Source of the DNA: Euprymna scolopes
Lineage: Eukaryota; Mollusca; Cephalopoda; Sepiida; Sepiolidae
DNA length: 29,328 nt
Reading direction: 5' to 3'
Assembly (NCBI GenBank): GCA_024364805.1
Contig: CM044499.1
Span: 107,784,779 to 107,814,106 of the forward strand
The notes beneath the pieces were generated by a model, which saw nothing but the letters and a program-made list of their open reading frames with translations, did not search any database and was not told where the DNA came from. The position numbers were made by a program, and so were the translations under genes. Position 1 is the first letter of the stretch, and every line of letters begins with the position of its first letter. This document shows, one piece after another, positions 1 to 10,515 of this stretch.

Positions 1-74
1 GATAATAAACTCATGAAATTACGTGATAATAAACTCATGACATTGCGTGATAATAAACTCATAAAATTACGTGA
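1..74. repeat. 24-bp tandem repeat, three copies
   Basis: A 24-base unit beginning gataataaactcatg is present three times head to tail with one or two changes per copy, then breaks down at gattagaaatg. The array probably continues to the left of the window. No coding or structural role is visible. Confidence 0.9.
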
Positions 75-639
75 TTAGAAATGTTACAAATAAAGAAAAT
101 AAAATGATGCAAATAATAATATAAAACAAACGAGATAAAAATATCGAAATAACTGCATTAAAGTAAAAAAAACTTATAAATTAAAGAATGAGGGTTAGAA
201 AAAAATAATATATATTAATAAATATTTTTGTACTTATCTAGTTTACTAACAATTTTTCCGTCAGCACGTCAGATACGTTACGTAACAGGCCGGAGGATAC
301 GGAAACAAACTGACAGACGATTAACTTAAAATGTATCGTATGACTTTCTATTTAGTAAGCCACCATCAACATGAAAAAGAAAGGTTCTCATTGAAGTGTG
401 TTTAATATCATTTTCGGTTTAATGAATATCACGTTTCCGTTAAAACTCGTCTTTTGGCAATTTATTGACCTATTTCCTCGGAATCTTCAAAATGCTTAAC
501 TAATCAGCTGGAAGGTTTGAATGTGAACTTACTAGATATTGGGTCGTAAATTGAATAACTCAAAATAGTTAAACACATCTAGTATTATGCCGTAAAGGTC
601 ATGGGCCTCTAGTTTAGGTTCCGCCTGGGGCTCGTAATA
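75..639. other. AT-rich sequence without recognised feature
   Basis: No open frame of useful length, no RNA gene and no repeat that I recognise. The stretch is very A-rich up to about 240 and more balanced afterwards. The first weak similarity to the LINE that follows appears only near 650. Confidence 0.6.
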
Positions 640-714
640 GAGTCTCAGGGACTGTTTTAACAATGAGCTATATTAAGCAAACTTTTGTTAAAAAAATTGA
701 TTTGATTTTGGCAA

Positions 715-744
715 TATCATCATCATCATCATCATCATCATCGT
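715..744. repeat. (ATC)n microsatellite
   Basis: About nine ATC units with two changed units at the right edge. It lies in the weak 5' part of the LINE A copy, between a frame similar to the pre-palm region and the clear reverse transcriptase frame, so it may have grown from LINE sequence. Confidence 0.85.
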
Positions 745-751
745 CGTATAA

Positions 752-1242
752 ATAATTAAACCCTTCTTAGATAAGAGAAAAATCCAGGTTGTCCTCAACG
801 GTCGTACATCTAAACAATACGATATAAATGCGGGAGTGCCTCAGGGGTCTATCCTGGGACCTCTGTTATTCCTAATATTCATAAATAACCTCCCTGACAA
901 AATTGCCTGTGAGATGGGTATATATGCTGAGGACATCACACTCTATAACAGACACGACAGGAAAACAAACGAACACATATCTAAAGAAATGGCAGAAGCA
1001 CTAGAGGATGACCTCCGATCTGTAGTGGAATGGGGACATAAATGGATGGTCACATTCAATGCTGCCAAGACAAAACTCGTTTCCTTCAATAATTACAAGA
1101 ATCCTTCTCTACCACCATTAGCAATGGCCAATGACTCTTAATCGGAAAGTACATCCTTTAAACTCCTCGGCCTAACGCTCTCAGGAGACATGAGTTGGAA
1201 CAATTACATCGAGAGTATCGCCAGGACCGCTGCGAAGAAGGT
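752..1242 (+). pseudogene. LINE reverse transcriptase fragment (palm), broken
   Basis: The frame reads ...RKIQVVLNGRTSKQYDINAG followed by VPQGSILGPLLF at about 836-871, which is the reverse transcriptase B-motif region. The catalytic loop reads YAED at 923-934 where the family has YADD, so the first catalytic aspartate is replaced by glutamate. Further on, HKWMVTFNAAKTK is the lysine-bearing region after the palm. An in-frame TAA stands at 1139-1141. The same frame continues after it as SESTSFKLLGLTLSGDMSWNNYIESIARTAAKKV, so the stop is a point lesion and not the end of the gene. The frame is lost at about 1242. The likely product was ORF2 of a retrotransposon. This copy cannot make an active enzyme. 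Confidence 0.9.
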
Positions 1243-1737
1243 AGAAAGATACTTACGCCCGAAAGTATCCTAGACCTGTATAAGGCCACCATTCGCTCAT
1301 GTATGGAGTATTGTTGTCATATTTGGGCTGGTGAATTTACAACTAGTCTCTCGCTCCTAGACAAGGTTCAAAAGAGAATCGCCAATCTGATAGGTCCTGA
1401 ACTGTTATCTAAACTTCAACCCCTGTCCCATCGACGAAATGTTGCATCCCTCTGCCTTTTCTACAAGTACTTTAACGGTGAATGCTCTGACGAACTGCAA
1501 GCACTTGTGCCCCCTCGACGTAAATACCCCCGACAAACCCGACAAGCAGCTAAATCCCACCCCTTCGCAGTAGAGATCCCTAGATGTAAGAGAGCCTTCT
1601 ACTCCAGTAGTTTCTTTCCCAGGACAGTTAGACTTTGGAATTCCCTGCCGGGTCCCTGCTTTCTCAACTGTACTGACATGCGGAAGTTCAAGTGCAACGT
1701 GAACCGACATCTTGCTGTCCAACTCCCTACACAGTAA
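1243..1737 (+). pseudogene. LINE ORF2 C-terminal domain, open frame
   Basis: An open frame with the C-terminal part of the same LINE ORF2: LTPESILDLYKATIRSCMEY, then SHRRNVASLCLFYKYF, then CSDELQALVPPRR and, near the end, LWNSLP at 1633-1650 and FKCNVNRHL before the TAA at 1735-1737. An ATG at 1195 opens the same frame, but the residues before about 1243 are out of register with the family, so it is not a real start. The frame is shifted from the upstream piece. Copies at 26801-26831 and on the minus strand near 16560-16600 contain a 19-base segment (coding for roughly GSLYRA) that is missing here. A 19-base loss predicts exactly the frame change seen. The domain's function is not defined from sequence; it is typical of the region after the reverse transcriptase in such LINEs. 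Confidence 0.88.
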
Positions 1738-1829
1738 CCCTGATGCCCATGTCCCTAATAGTAGCCCCCTACAACAAAGTGGCAATATGCCATGTTTGGG
1801 GTGAAAATGTAATAATAATAAAAAAAAAT

Positions 1830-3095
1830 GTAAATATATTGTTGGCATTGGTTTTTCCGATATTCTCATATTATGCATTCTTTTTAGGAAGACATCAGGT
1901 TCTTACCTGAGGAAAAAAGAGAAGGTTGCCAACATCATAAGTGAAAGTGACTTTTGTGAAACGAACTGAATTCTCAACTCAGGTCATAAGTCCGTATCCT
2001 TAATCACGTGACTACTGTCACCTCCCGTTTTGAGAATGAATCAATTTTCGAACAAAAAATATGACTATTTTTATAGGTAAGATAAAACGTCATACCTAGG
2101 TAATAGTGTATTTTAAAATTCAAAATGTATTTTGTAAATGATGCTTTGCTATATAAAACTGTCTAAGATTGCATAACGATCTACGAGCGCTTAAAGAATT
2201 CTAAACAACCGACGCGATGCCATTCGAAAGATGCCTAAATGTTTGATCCTATAAATCAGCTCGTGCTTGTGTGATTGCGTTTACTCAAATTTGGCCAACA
2301 CATACTAGGACATAGAGTAGCCAGATGTTTAGATTAATGAAGTCATAGGAGCCACTTCTAGAGTTTCCGTATTTTCACACGCAGCTAACCTATCTAACCT
2401 GCATTTGACAACAGTAGACACACATTTAATTTGAATCTTAAACTCTTCTCAAAGATGACGTGCTGCTCGCTGCAAATATATATAAAATTCATTACAGTCA
2501 TAGGGAACGTGTACTTCATGGTGGACGTACGTTTGTGCCACCTGTTGTTCTGCGCATTTGGTGAAAAGTACTATAACATCCCGACTCAAATGAGGATTTG
2601 ACATAGTTGGGTAATTGCTTGGCACTCGTAAAGCGCTTCTCTTAGGCATTAATACTAAACCATAATATCTTTCACCAAAGCACCCCCTCTGTTGCCTCTA
2701 ATTAGATGCACGACAAATTTAATTGTGCAGATACTGTTTGAACGCATATCTTGTTTAATCTTGCAAATCACTGTAACACATCACCTTGGCAATTCTTCAC
2801 CTCACATCTCAGAGATCACTAATCTTCAATGTGCAGCCATGAAATAAGTGACAAACAGGTACACATCGGACGATCACCACGTGCCAGTTTCTTAATTTTT
2901 ACCCCTTAGCATACGTTTTTCCATTTTAAAACCGATTAACATTTTTTCCCATGTCTGAATATCTTATATACCAAATTTCCAGTCTGTAGATCAAATATTC
3001 GTTGAGTAAATAGGTTGAGAAATGTCCTCACGCACATTCTCACTTTTATAGATATGTAGATATATACATAAATAAATATACAACTACACAAACGT

Positions 3096-3097
<2 letters not shown>
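1830..3097. other. No recognised gene; unassigned sequence
   Basis: No supported gene. A minus-strand frame at 2449-2649 (66 codons from ATG) has mixed composition and a few cysteines and histidines, but I recognise no domain and nothing on either side continues it. The rest is ordinary AT-rich sequence. Confidence 0.55.

Positions 3098-3146
<49 letters not shown>
3098..3146. repeat. (AT)n microsatellite
   Basis: About 24 uninterrupted AT units. The tyrosine/isoleucine frames over it on both strands are artefacts of the repeat. Confidence 0.97.
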
Positions 3147-3148
<2 letters not shown>

Positions 3149-3479
3149 TGTCATTCAAGTGTACACTATTTAGCTTTATCAGAGTTTTTCACACTGTATC
3201 ATAGCCTTTGGTTTTATTAATCGTTAAAGTTTATATAATCAATACCCACTATCCGTATATTATATATTTTGCGAATTTTTCACTATATATACAAATGGCT
3301 AGTGAAATGGCGATGAAGATTGGTTATTTGTAGTATTTGAATTCATCCGACTACTGTTCTCATCTTGTCCGCAATGGTCAAAGTATTTGGGAAAATCAAT
3401 CGTAAAAGTTGATATTCTCTTAAAGATTGAATTCCTAATCCTCAGTGTCGACGACCGAAAAATACAACTGCGAATTACT

Positions 3480-3765
3480 TAGGACCTCTATCCGGTCATG
3501 GCTGACGGAACAAGAACATGCATCCCCTGTAAACTAAATAAAAGGTTTCGCTAGAAATTGGTCAAATTGCTAGAGTTAACCAGAAACATTCCCCTAGTTC
3601 GACAGGTCCTGGATGTGACCTAAAACTCTATCCGATGGTGAGGCCTCAGCTGGCGGGCCTTGGGGAGTGTGGAGCCACCCTTTAATTGCCATTGCTCTCA
3701 GGTCCACTCTGACCAGGAGTGGTAGTACCTCTTAGCGTCCCAACTATGGGTTAAATAGAATCCGA
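3480..3765. repeat. Probable dispersed repeat, unrecognised, GC-richer than surroundings
   Basis: The stretch stands out by higher GC than its neighbours and a patchwork look. It contains an imperfect hairpin (CCACTC at 3704-3709 with GAGTGG at 3717-3722). The motif 'ctagttcgaca' at about 3594 recurs at about 3891, in the next repeat. I think this is an old interspersed element, possibly a SINE or a composite, but see no clear tRNA-like promoter boxes and no family I can name. Confidence 0.35.
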
Positions 3766-3880
3766 CTTAAAAAACAAATATACTCCATTAAAAGATCGTT
3801 CCTTAAAATCACTAGATTCGGCATTAAATAACCTGAAAAAGGTTGATATACCGTAAAACTAAAACAACCAACCAACCAAC

Positions 3881-3950
3881 CTAGTTCGACAAGATACACC
3901 TGAAGAAGATCGGAGGTTACATCGACCGAAACGTTTTGAAAATCACACTC
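3881..3950 (+). repeat. Dispersed repeat C, copy 1
   Basis: Shares the 20-mer acaagatacacctgaagaag and, about 20 bases later, a 'catcga-c-aaacgtt' block with 17464-17565. The two copies differ between these blocks. The family is unknown to me. Confidence 0.6.
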
Positions 3951-3984
3951 AAAATAGGAACAGTAGTCCAATGAACCCAAATAA

Positions 3985-4425
3985 TACAGCTAGTGAAAAT
4001 AAACCAATGAAATGCTTGATCGTATGTTCTGTGAGAGCTAGTTTTAATTGTTTTATTTGGAAATATACATTACCGTTTTATTAAGTGAACTGGCTCACAT
4101 TCCCTTTCTTAATCGTTTAACATTTTCGATCGACTACATAGCAAATGGTTTATCACTCGCTTTATTTATTCACATCAATTTTATAGCATGCGAATATATT
4201 CCCTGCTACTTCTTTCATGGAATTGCTTTTAAAAATTTATGTTTGTTTTATAAATGAATAAATTAATAGCAATCAAGATAAGAATAGAAGAACTCGAGTA
4301 AAACAAACTCCAGTAAACGCCGGATATATACGTCTAATCTATCTAACTATCCATCCCTTACGTTATATATTTATCAGTCTATCTATTTATGCATGTACAT
4401 GTCGACCTCTTTCTTTCTCGCTTTC

Positions 4426-4430
<5 letters not shown>
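3985..4430. other. No recognised feature
   Basis: AT-rich sequence with a 69-codon plus-strand frame at 4048-4257 that is hydrophobic, as expected from T-rich DNA, and has no recognisable domain. Short imperfect TATC-type repeats appear near 4335-4390. Confidence 0.5.
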
Positions 4431-4431
<1 letters not shown>

Positions 4432-4472
<41 letters not shown>

Positions 4473-4568
4473 GAGAGAGAGAGAGAGAGAGATAAATATA
4501 TAGACATATATACATTAATATGTATGTATCCAATATACACACACATATGTGTGTGTGTGTGTGTTACA
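4432..4568. repeat. Compound microsatellite (AT)n-(GA)n-(GT)n
   Basis: (AT)19 at 4432-4469 is followed by (GA)10 at about 4473-4492, then a degenerate TA-rich stretch and a CA/GT block around 4537-4566. Any open frame across this is repeat translation. Confidence 0.92.
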
Positions 4569-4569
4569 C

Positions 4570-5200
4570 ATATACATGTATATGTCTATTATTCTGTTTT
4601 GCTTATATATTTAGTCGTTGTAAGCGAACACCATTGTGTGTCCCTGCTTATCCAGTATTTTACAAATAACACATAACCCAGCCGTTTTGTCTGCTTGGTA
4701 CAACAAAAAACGAATCAAATTTATATGAAGACAGAATACGAACATTTCACGGCAAACTAAACTCTGAATACGACTTTGTCGCCAAAATTAAATATATATC
4801 GATTTTATGAATGGATAAATAAAACATAAATAAAGGAAAACTGTTTTTATTGTTTGTAAACAGAATTTAGCAATTATCATACTTCTTTCCTTGCCGTCAC
4901 GTCTGTCCCGAAATAACCACTCCTCGAATTGCCAGACAGAAGAAGACGGGAGTTGAGGATACAGTTGCATATATTTTACCTGAAATGCTACCTAGAAATA
5001 ATACAATTAAAAAAAGAATGGGAAGGAAACTTAATTTTACGCAAATGTATATAAAAAAAAAATTAAAAAAAAATTCTAATTAGACTGCAGCGTCACAACT
5101 CGAAGCGAGGCTCTGTCTATCAGTTTCTGTATCTCGTGCTTGAATTCGCAGGCGCATGCGCATCCTTACAACTCATATAAAAATGAGGCGTAATTATTTA
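4570..5200. other. No recognised feature
   Basis: No supported gene. There are A-runs around 5055-5080 and a short GC-richer patch at 5140-5165. A 60-codon minus frame at 4788-4970 has no recognisable features. Confidence 0.5.
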
Positions 5201-5207
5201 TTTAGGA

Positions 5208-5258
5208 GGTTCATCCATCAGAACGATGAACACCATCTGATCATCCTAGAGGGATGAT
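5208..5258. repeat. Two adjacent short hairpins
   Basis: GTTCATC at 5209-5215 pairs with GATGAAC at 5225-5231, and ATCATCC at 5240-5246 pairs with GGATGAT at 5252-5258. The loops are 9 and 5 bases. Both stems are perfect 7-mers. Their close spacing is unusual for this AT-rich region, but the function is unknown. Confidence 0.6.
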
Positions 5259-5259
5259 A

Positions 5260-5953
5260 GATGTAACCGCTCTGAAATTTGAAGCAATGGTTGCGCAATC
5301 AGTAACCACTCTTTTCCCGAGTCGTCGGTCTTTTGTTCCAGTGCCAAACAAAAGTCTAGGACGTCTAAACACGATGCCAAGATAAGCGGAGCGCTCATAC
5401 AACATCTAATACTTCTAAATGGTCATTCATTGTTGAGGTAGACACGGTTCAATGATGATTAACCGGTGATCTTACTAAAACCGGTGTCTAAACGTGATTA
5501 TGACGTGTATGTCTATATTAATTGTTAGATTTATATGCATAAAATTATCAGTAAATATAAGCGATCTGAGAAACTATAAAACCCCTATATGTAATTACTA
5601 TAAATTCATATTTAGTCAACAAACATATTGCGAAGAATGTGGAAGATATACCTTTCCCTGAAAATGCAACGATCAGTTATTATGTAAGCCCAAAGAGAAG
5701 GGGAGAGGGCTTATTGTTCAGTGAATAATAACTACCTATAAAAGATTAAACTGTCTATGAACCAATAAAATGGTTAACGGTTAATATAAAAATACATATC
5801 GTATTGATATAAATAAAGGATAAAAAATAACTGGTTGATAGATTACAGAAAAAAAATCATGAAAAGTAAAAACAATGTTAAAAATGTAAACAGTTAAAAT
5901 ATATTAACATATAGGAAACAAGTTAAACGATATGTTGTATCACATAATCGCAA
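5260..5953. other. No recognised feature
   Basis: AT-rich sequence with no open frame worth calling and no repeat recognised. Confidence 0.5.
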
Positions 5954-6640
5954 TTTTTTTTTTTTTACATCGGAGTCACCACTTATTAGGGCACAGGATA
6001 AGAGTTAAAGTGTGTACAGTAATCAATGAGACAATATTAATAGTAACCGTTAGTAGTGTAAATTTGGTAAATTTGATTATTTAAAAGGAACGGCTCATCA
6101 AAAACTTGTTTAAGTTGGACTTGAAGACGACCATATTGTAGTCAGCTGGAAAGCAGGCAGATAGAAGAGAGTTCCACAGGTGTGCAGTTCTAAGAAAAAA
6201 GCTTTGTCCATGTAATCTACGTGTAGATTAAGGCAGAGATAAAGAGTGGGGAAAATTATTGATTGTGTTTTCAGCTAGACGAGTGTTTCTCGTGAAAGTT
6301 TGGCGACAGTGCATCATAGATTGGTGCTCAGACGAGCAGTTGCCATGACGATAATTCAGAGACGGGTTCGCAACGTCACTTCTATGAGAAAAAAGGATGC
6401 AGGGAAGAGAAAAGTTCTAGTATGTAATTGATGTAACGAAGGAAAGGACTGGAGTTAGAGAACAGGTTCAGCAAATGGGATTAGAGTAACATGCAGGATT
6501 AAATAATAAGCCAAAATAAGAAAGCAGAATCGGAATTTCAAAGGTTTGTAATGATAAATGTGTGTGTCTTGAAATGTACTAACATGGGTTTGGGTGTAAC
6601 GGAAATGAGATATCCAGTTATAGACTGTTCATTTTTGTAG
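5954..6640 (-). mobile_element. 5'-truncated LINE, family B copy 1
   Basis: Read on the minus strand, this is the 3' end of a LINE ORF2, its 3' UTR and a poly(A) tail (T-run at 5954-5966). The decoded tail includes LHGQSFFLRTAHLWNSL (LWNSL at about 6166-6180), then CFPADYNMVVFKSNLNKFLM and a stop at 6081-6083. Farther 5' the frame gives NCSSEHQSMMHCRQTFTRN with one in-frame stop near 6228-6230, and a degraded SHR-DVA stretch equal to SHRRNVASL of family A. Similarity is clear up to about 6560 and fades by 6640. It is the best preserved member of a family with at least eight copies here. Confidence 0.85.
6081..6430 (-). pseudogene. LINE B ORF2 C-terminus fragment
   Basis: The coding part of family B copy 1. 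One reading frame can be followed for about 100 codons with a single internal stop, ending ...NKFLMSRSF then TAA. It has the same order of landmarks as family A (SHRR-like block, CS-EL block, FF-RTA-LWNSLP, CFP-DYN, FK-N-NK-L), so the two families belong to one LINE group. There is no start codon or upstream domain. It is a remnant, not a gene. Confidence 0.8.
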
Positions 6641-6722
6641 ATGTAAAATTACAAAAAAATCATGTGTACAAACGCACGTTTTCTTAGTCATCTTTGACTT
6701 CATGAACCTGAGAAATACAGGG

Positions 6723-7073
6723 TCAGGCAAACTGATGTGACACATTTGTAAATTTAATAAAAGGCAACTGAAGTAAAACAACAAAATGTGTTTTAATTCT
6801 CGAAAAATACATATAATGCCATTCCGCTTGATTTGGCTTTAAAGATCTATCAGTCACATGGGATCCGCTACCACATTTCCTGGAGTTCTGGCCTGTTGAT
6901 TTTCGTTTCAATGCAGATCTAGTAACTCTGAAGTTGGTAACACCAAACAAGACCGTGTTTCGAGCTAGTACGACATGATGCCTACCATGACTGAAGGGCA
7001 AACTAAACGCTCGTTGTGTTGCAGTTACAAATTTGTTTGTTTTGATAAATGTTTCCACGATGAAAGCGCGATG
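6723..7073 (-). pseudogene. Transposase N-terminal helix-turn-helix remnant (DUF4817-like)
   Basis: The frame reads EHRAFIVETFIKTNKFVTATQRAF, then FSHGRHHVVLARNTVLFG and VTNFRVTRSALKRKSTG. I recognise this as the N-terminal DNA-binding (DUF4817-type, homeodomain-like helix-turn-helix) part of a transposase family common in arthropods and molluscs: family members read like '(V/I)E-FI-TN-S-TATQRAFR', 'VPARNTILRWV-NFR-TGS-L--KS-GR'. After about residue 60 from the ATG the match ends, and the rest of the 111-codon frame (ATG at 7056-7058) runs through the 3' UTR and the left inverted repeat. The triad-bearing domain has been lost by internal deletion. An in-frame stop lies just upstream of EHRAF, so the original start is also damaged. 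Confidence 0.72.
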
Positions 7074-7139
7074 CTCACAAGTTCAATTCATGTCAGCAAC
7101 TGAAACAGAAACAAAACTAACGGCATTATCAAGAAAAAG

Positions 7140-7180
7140 AAAAAAATGGCATTTTATGAAAAAAAGTGGCATTTTATGAA
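7140..7180. repeat. Short tandem duplication inside the DNA transposon
   Basis: The 16-mer tggcattttatgaaaa occurs twice in a row with a few extra A's between, in the sequence between the right inverted repeat and the transposase frame. Confidence 0.75.
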
Positions 7181-7289
7181 AAGAAAATATGCCATTTATA
7201 TACTTTTCAAAAGTAAACCACTTTTTTGTCTCTTTACTTTATTTGCCTTTTATTAAAATTTGCTAGATCATTTTGCCTTGCCCTTTATG

Positions 7290-7620
7290 TTCTGAAATCA
7301 AGTAGCACTTACATTGATCTATAGCATCTCTCATGACTTCCCCCCCCAAAGGGGGATGTAAGGACTTAGTGGATGTTATCATGTCGAACAAACACTAAAT
7401 AAGAAGTCAATTTCCGGGAGAACAACGAAGCCGATATTATATTTTTTCCTTTCTCCATGATCACATCATCGTATCTGTCATAAGCATCTTCGTTACATTT
7501 TTCTTATGCTATAAAATAAACTGAGAAGTCTAAAGAAGCTTTGAATATAATATGCAAAAGTAAAAATAAAGAATGCAGTTTAAATTCCCAGAAGAAAAAA
7601 AATATTAATTTTAACCTATT
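7290..7620. other. No recognised feature
   Basis: AT-rich, with a C-run followed by a short complementary G-run at about 7340-7356 (cccccccc aaa ggggg), which would fold into a very tight hairpin. No gene seen. Confidence 0.5.
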
Positions 7621-7622
7621 GC

Positions 7623-7777
7623 AGACTAAGCATTTACATAATCCGATTCTAAAAATTTTATAATGAAAAACAGAATTCATTTATATATGGATGAAAAAAA
7701 AGCCTTAACTAAAATTGTTAAATAGAAATAGACTTAGCACTTGCATAAGCCGATTTCGCAAAAGTCTTCAATTTTAA
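7623..7777. repeat. Direct repeat, two copies 107 bp apart
   Basis: agactaagcatttacataat at 7623 and agacttagcacttgcataag at 7730 are diverged copies of one motif, and the similarity continues for about 8 bases (ccgattct / ccgatttc). The second copy leads directly into the long (AT)n tract. Confidence 0.6.
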
Positions 7778-7779
7778 AA

Positions 7780-10064
<2,285 letters not shown>

Positions 10065-10214
10065 AAGCACTTCATCAAACACGTAGGAAAGAATGGGCGT
10101 ATCTTAGGAATATTTGTGGCTTTCTTGTTCGTCGTTATTGTGTGTGCAGTCATAACAAACTTTGCCTTTACGAAAGAAAAAGTGTATGCAGATGGTGTTT
10201 GGTCAATTTATTGA
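10065..10214 (+). CDS. Candidate exon or relic encoding one membrane segment
   Basis: A 49-codon frame with a stop at 10212-10214. It begins just after TAG (10062-10064), which could be a splice acceptor AG, although the upstream pyrimidine tract is poor. The peptide starts KHFIKHVGKNGR, continues with a strongly hydrophobic helix (ILGIFVAFLFVVIVCAVI, about residues 13-30), then NFAFTKEKVYADGVWSIY. Positive charges before the helix and acidic/aromatic residues after it suit a cytoplasm-to-outside membrane span. Codon use is mixed, unlike the A/T-only third positions of nearby chance frames. The order 'first helix, then a G-(L/V)-W turn' is loosely like the start of PMP22/claudin-type four-span proteins, but the match is too short to name it. 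There is no in-frame ATG. It may be a host exon, a relic, or chance. Confidence 0.25.
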   Translation, partial: KHFIKHVGKNGRILGIFVAFLFVVIVCAVITNFAFTKEKVYADGVWSIY

Positions 10215-10391
10215 TTAAGTAATCTAAAATTTTTCGTTAGCGATTTGACCAGAATATGGTATTTACTGCCTTTATATGCGACGAGCCAAAGCGAATAAAG
10301 AGACTTCATCCCAATTGGGGGAACATTTATGGTTATGGCTTCAGGGTTATTGTGTAATGAACTGAAAGCTGTCGAAGTCGGCGGTCCAAGA

Positions 10392-10431
10392 AACACACAC
10401 ATACACGCACACACACACGCACACACACACG

Positions 10432-10515
<84 letters not shown>
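10392..10515. repeat. Compound microsatellite (CA)n-(AT)n-(GA)n-(GATA)n
   Basis: CA repeats with regular CG interruptions (10392-10442), (AT)13 at 10442-10468, a short GA block, then about nine GATA units (10480-10515). Open frames across it are repeat translation. Confidence 0.95.

Larger units (their letters stand above)
640..1829 (+). mobile_element. 5'-truncated non-LTR retrotransposon (LINE), family A copy 1
   Basis: Remains of a LINE of the Jockey/CR1-like kind, covering the second half of the reverse transcriptase, the C-terminal domain, a 3' UTR and a short 3' tail of AAT repeats and A-run at about 1808-1829. The part from 752 on is unambiguous. The part from about 640 to 751 is weak: broken similarity to the region before the palm, interrupted by an ATC microsatellite. 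Two more copies of the same family lie in the window (16018-17075 minus, 26776-27465 plus) and align through the ORF and the 3' UTR, for example at the shared 'ggcaatatgcc'-like stretch near the 3' end. No endonuclease domain is present, so the clade cannot be fixed. Confidence 0.9.
6718..7285 (-). mobile_element. Internally deleted Tc1/mariner-type DNA transposon
   Basis: A 568-bp element. The left terminus begins CAGGGTCAGGCAAACTGATG at 6718, flanked by TA (6716-6717). The right terminus ends TTTGCCTTGCCCTT at 7285 and is followed by TA (7286-7287). The left 73 bases (6718-6790) and the reverse complement of the right 68 bases (7218-7285) align along their length, including the block AATAAAAGGCAA in both, so the inverted repeats are about 70 bp and imperfect. 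TA flanks and CAGG-type ends fit the Tc1/mariner/IS630 superfamily. Inside is the start of a transposase reading frame on the minus strand; the DDE catalytic domain is absent. It could have moved only with enzyme made elsewhere. Confidence 0.78.

Noticed and set aside
1-74. CRISPR-like array
   Set aside because: The repeats are contiguous 24-mers without unique spacers, and the window is eukaryotic.
1405-1878. 157-codon open frame on the minus strand opposite the LINE
   Set aside because: It is the antisense of LINE A ORF2 and its 3' UTR; the plus-strand frame carries the family signatures.
3881-3950. Hammerhead ribozyme in dispersed repeat C (CTGAAGA ... GAAAC)
   Set aside because: The CUGANGA and GAAA core words are present, but stem II in the required register pairs badly (a-c, a-a and c-c mismatches), no closed stem III or cleavage-site UH is visible, and copy 2 lacks GAAAC (it reads CAAAAC).
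7340-7356. C8/G5 tight hairpin as a terminator
   Set aside because: The loop is only three bases, no gene precedes it and the terminator model does not apply to this DNA.
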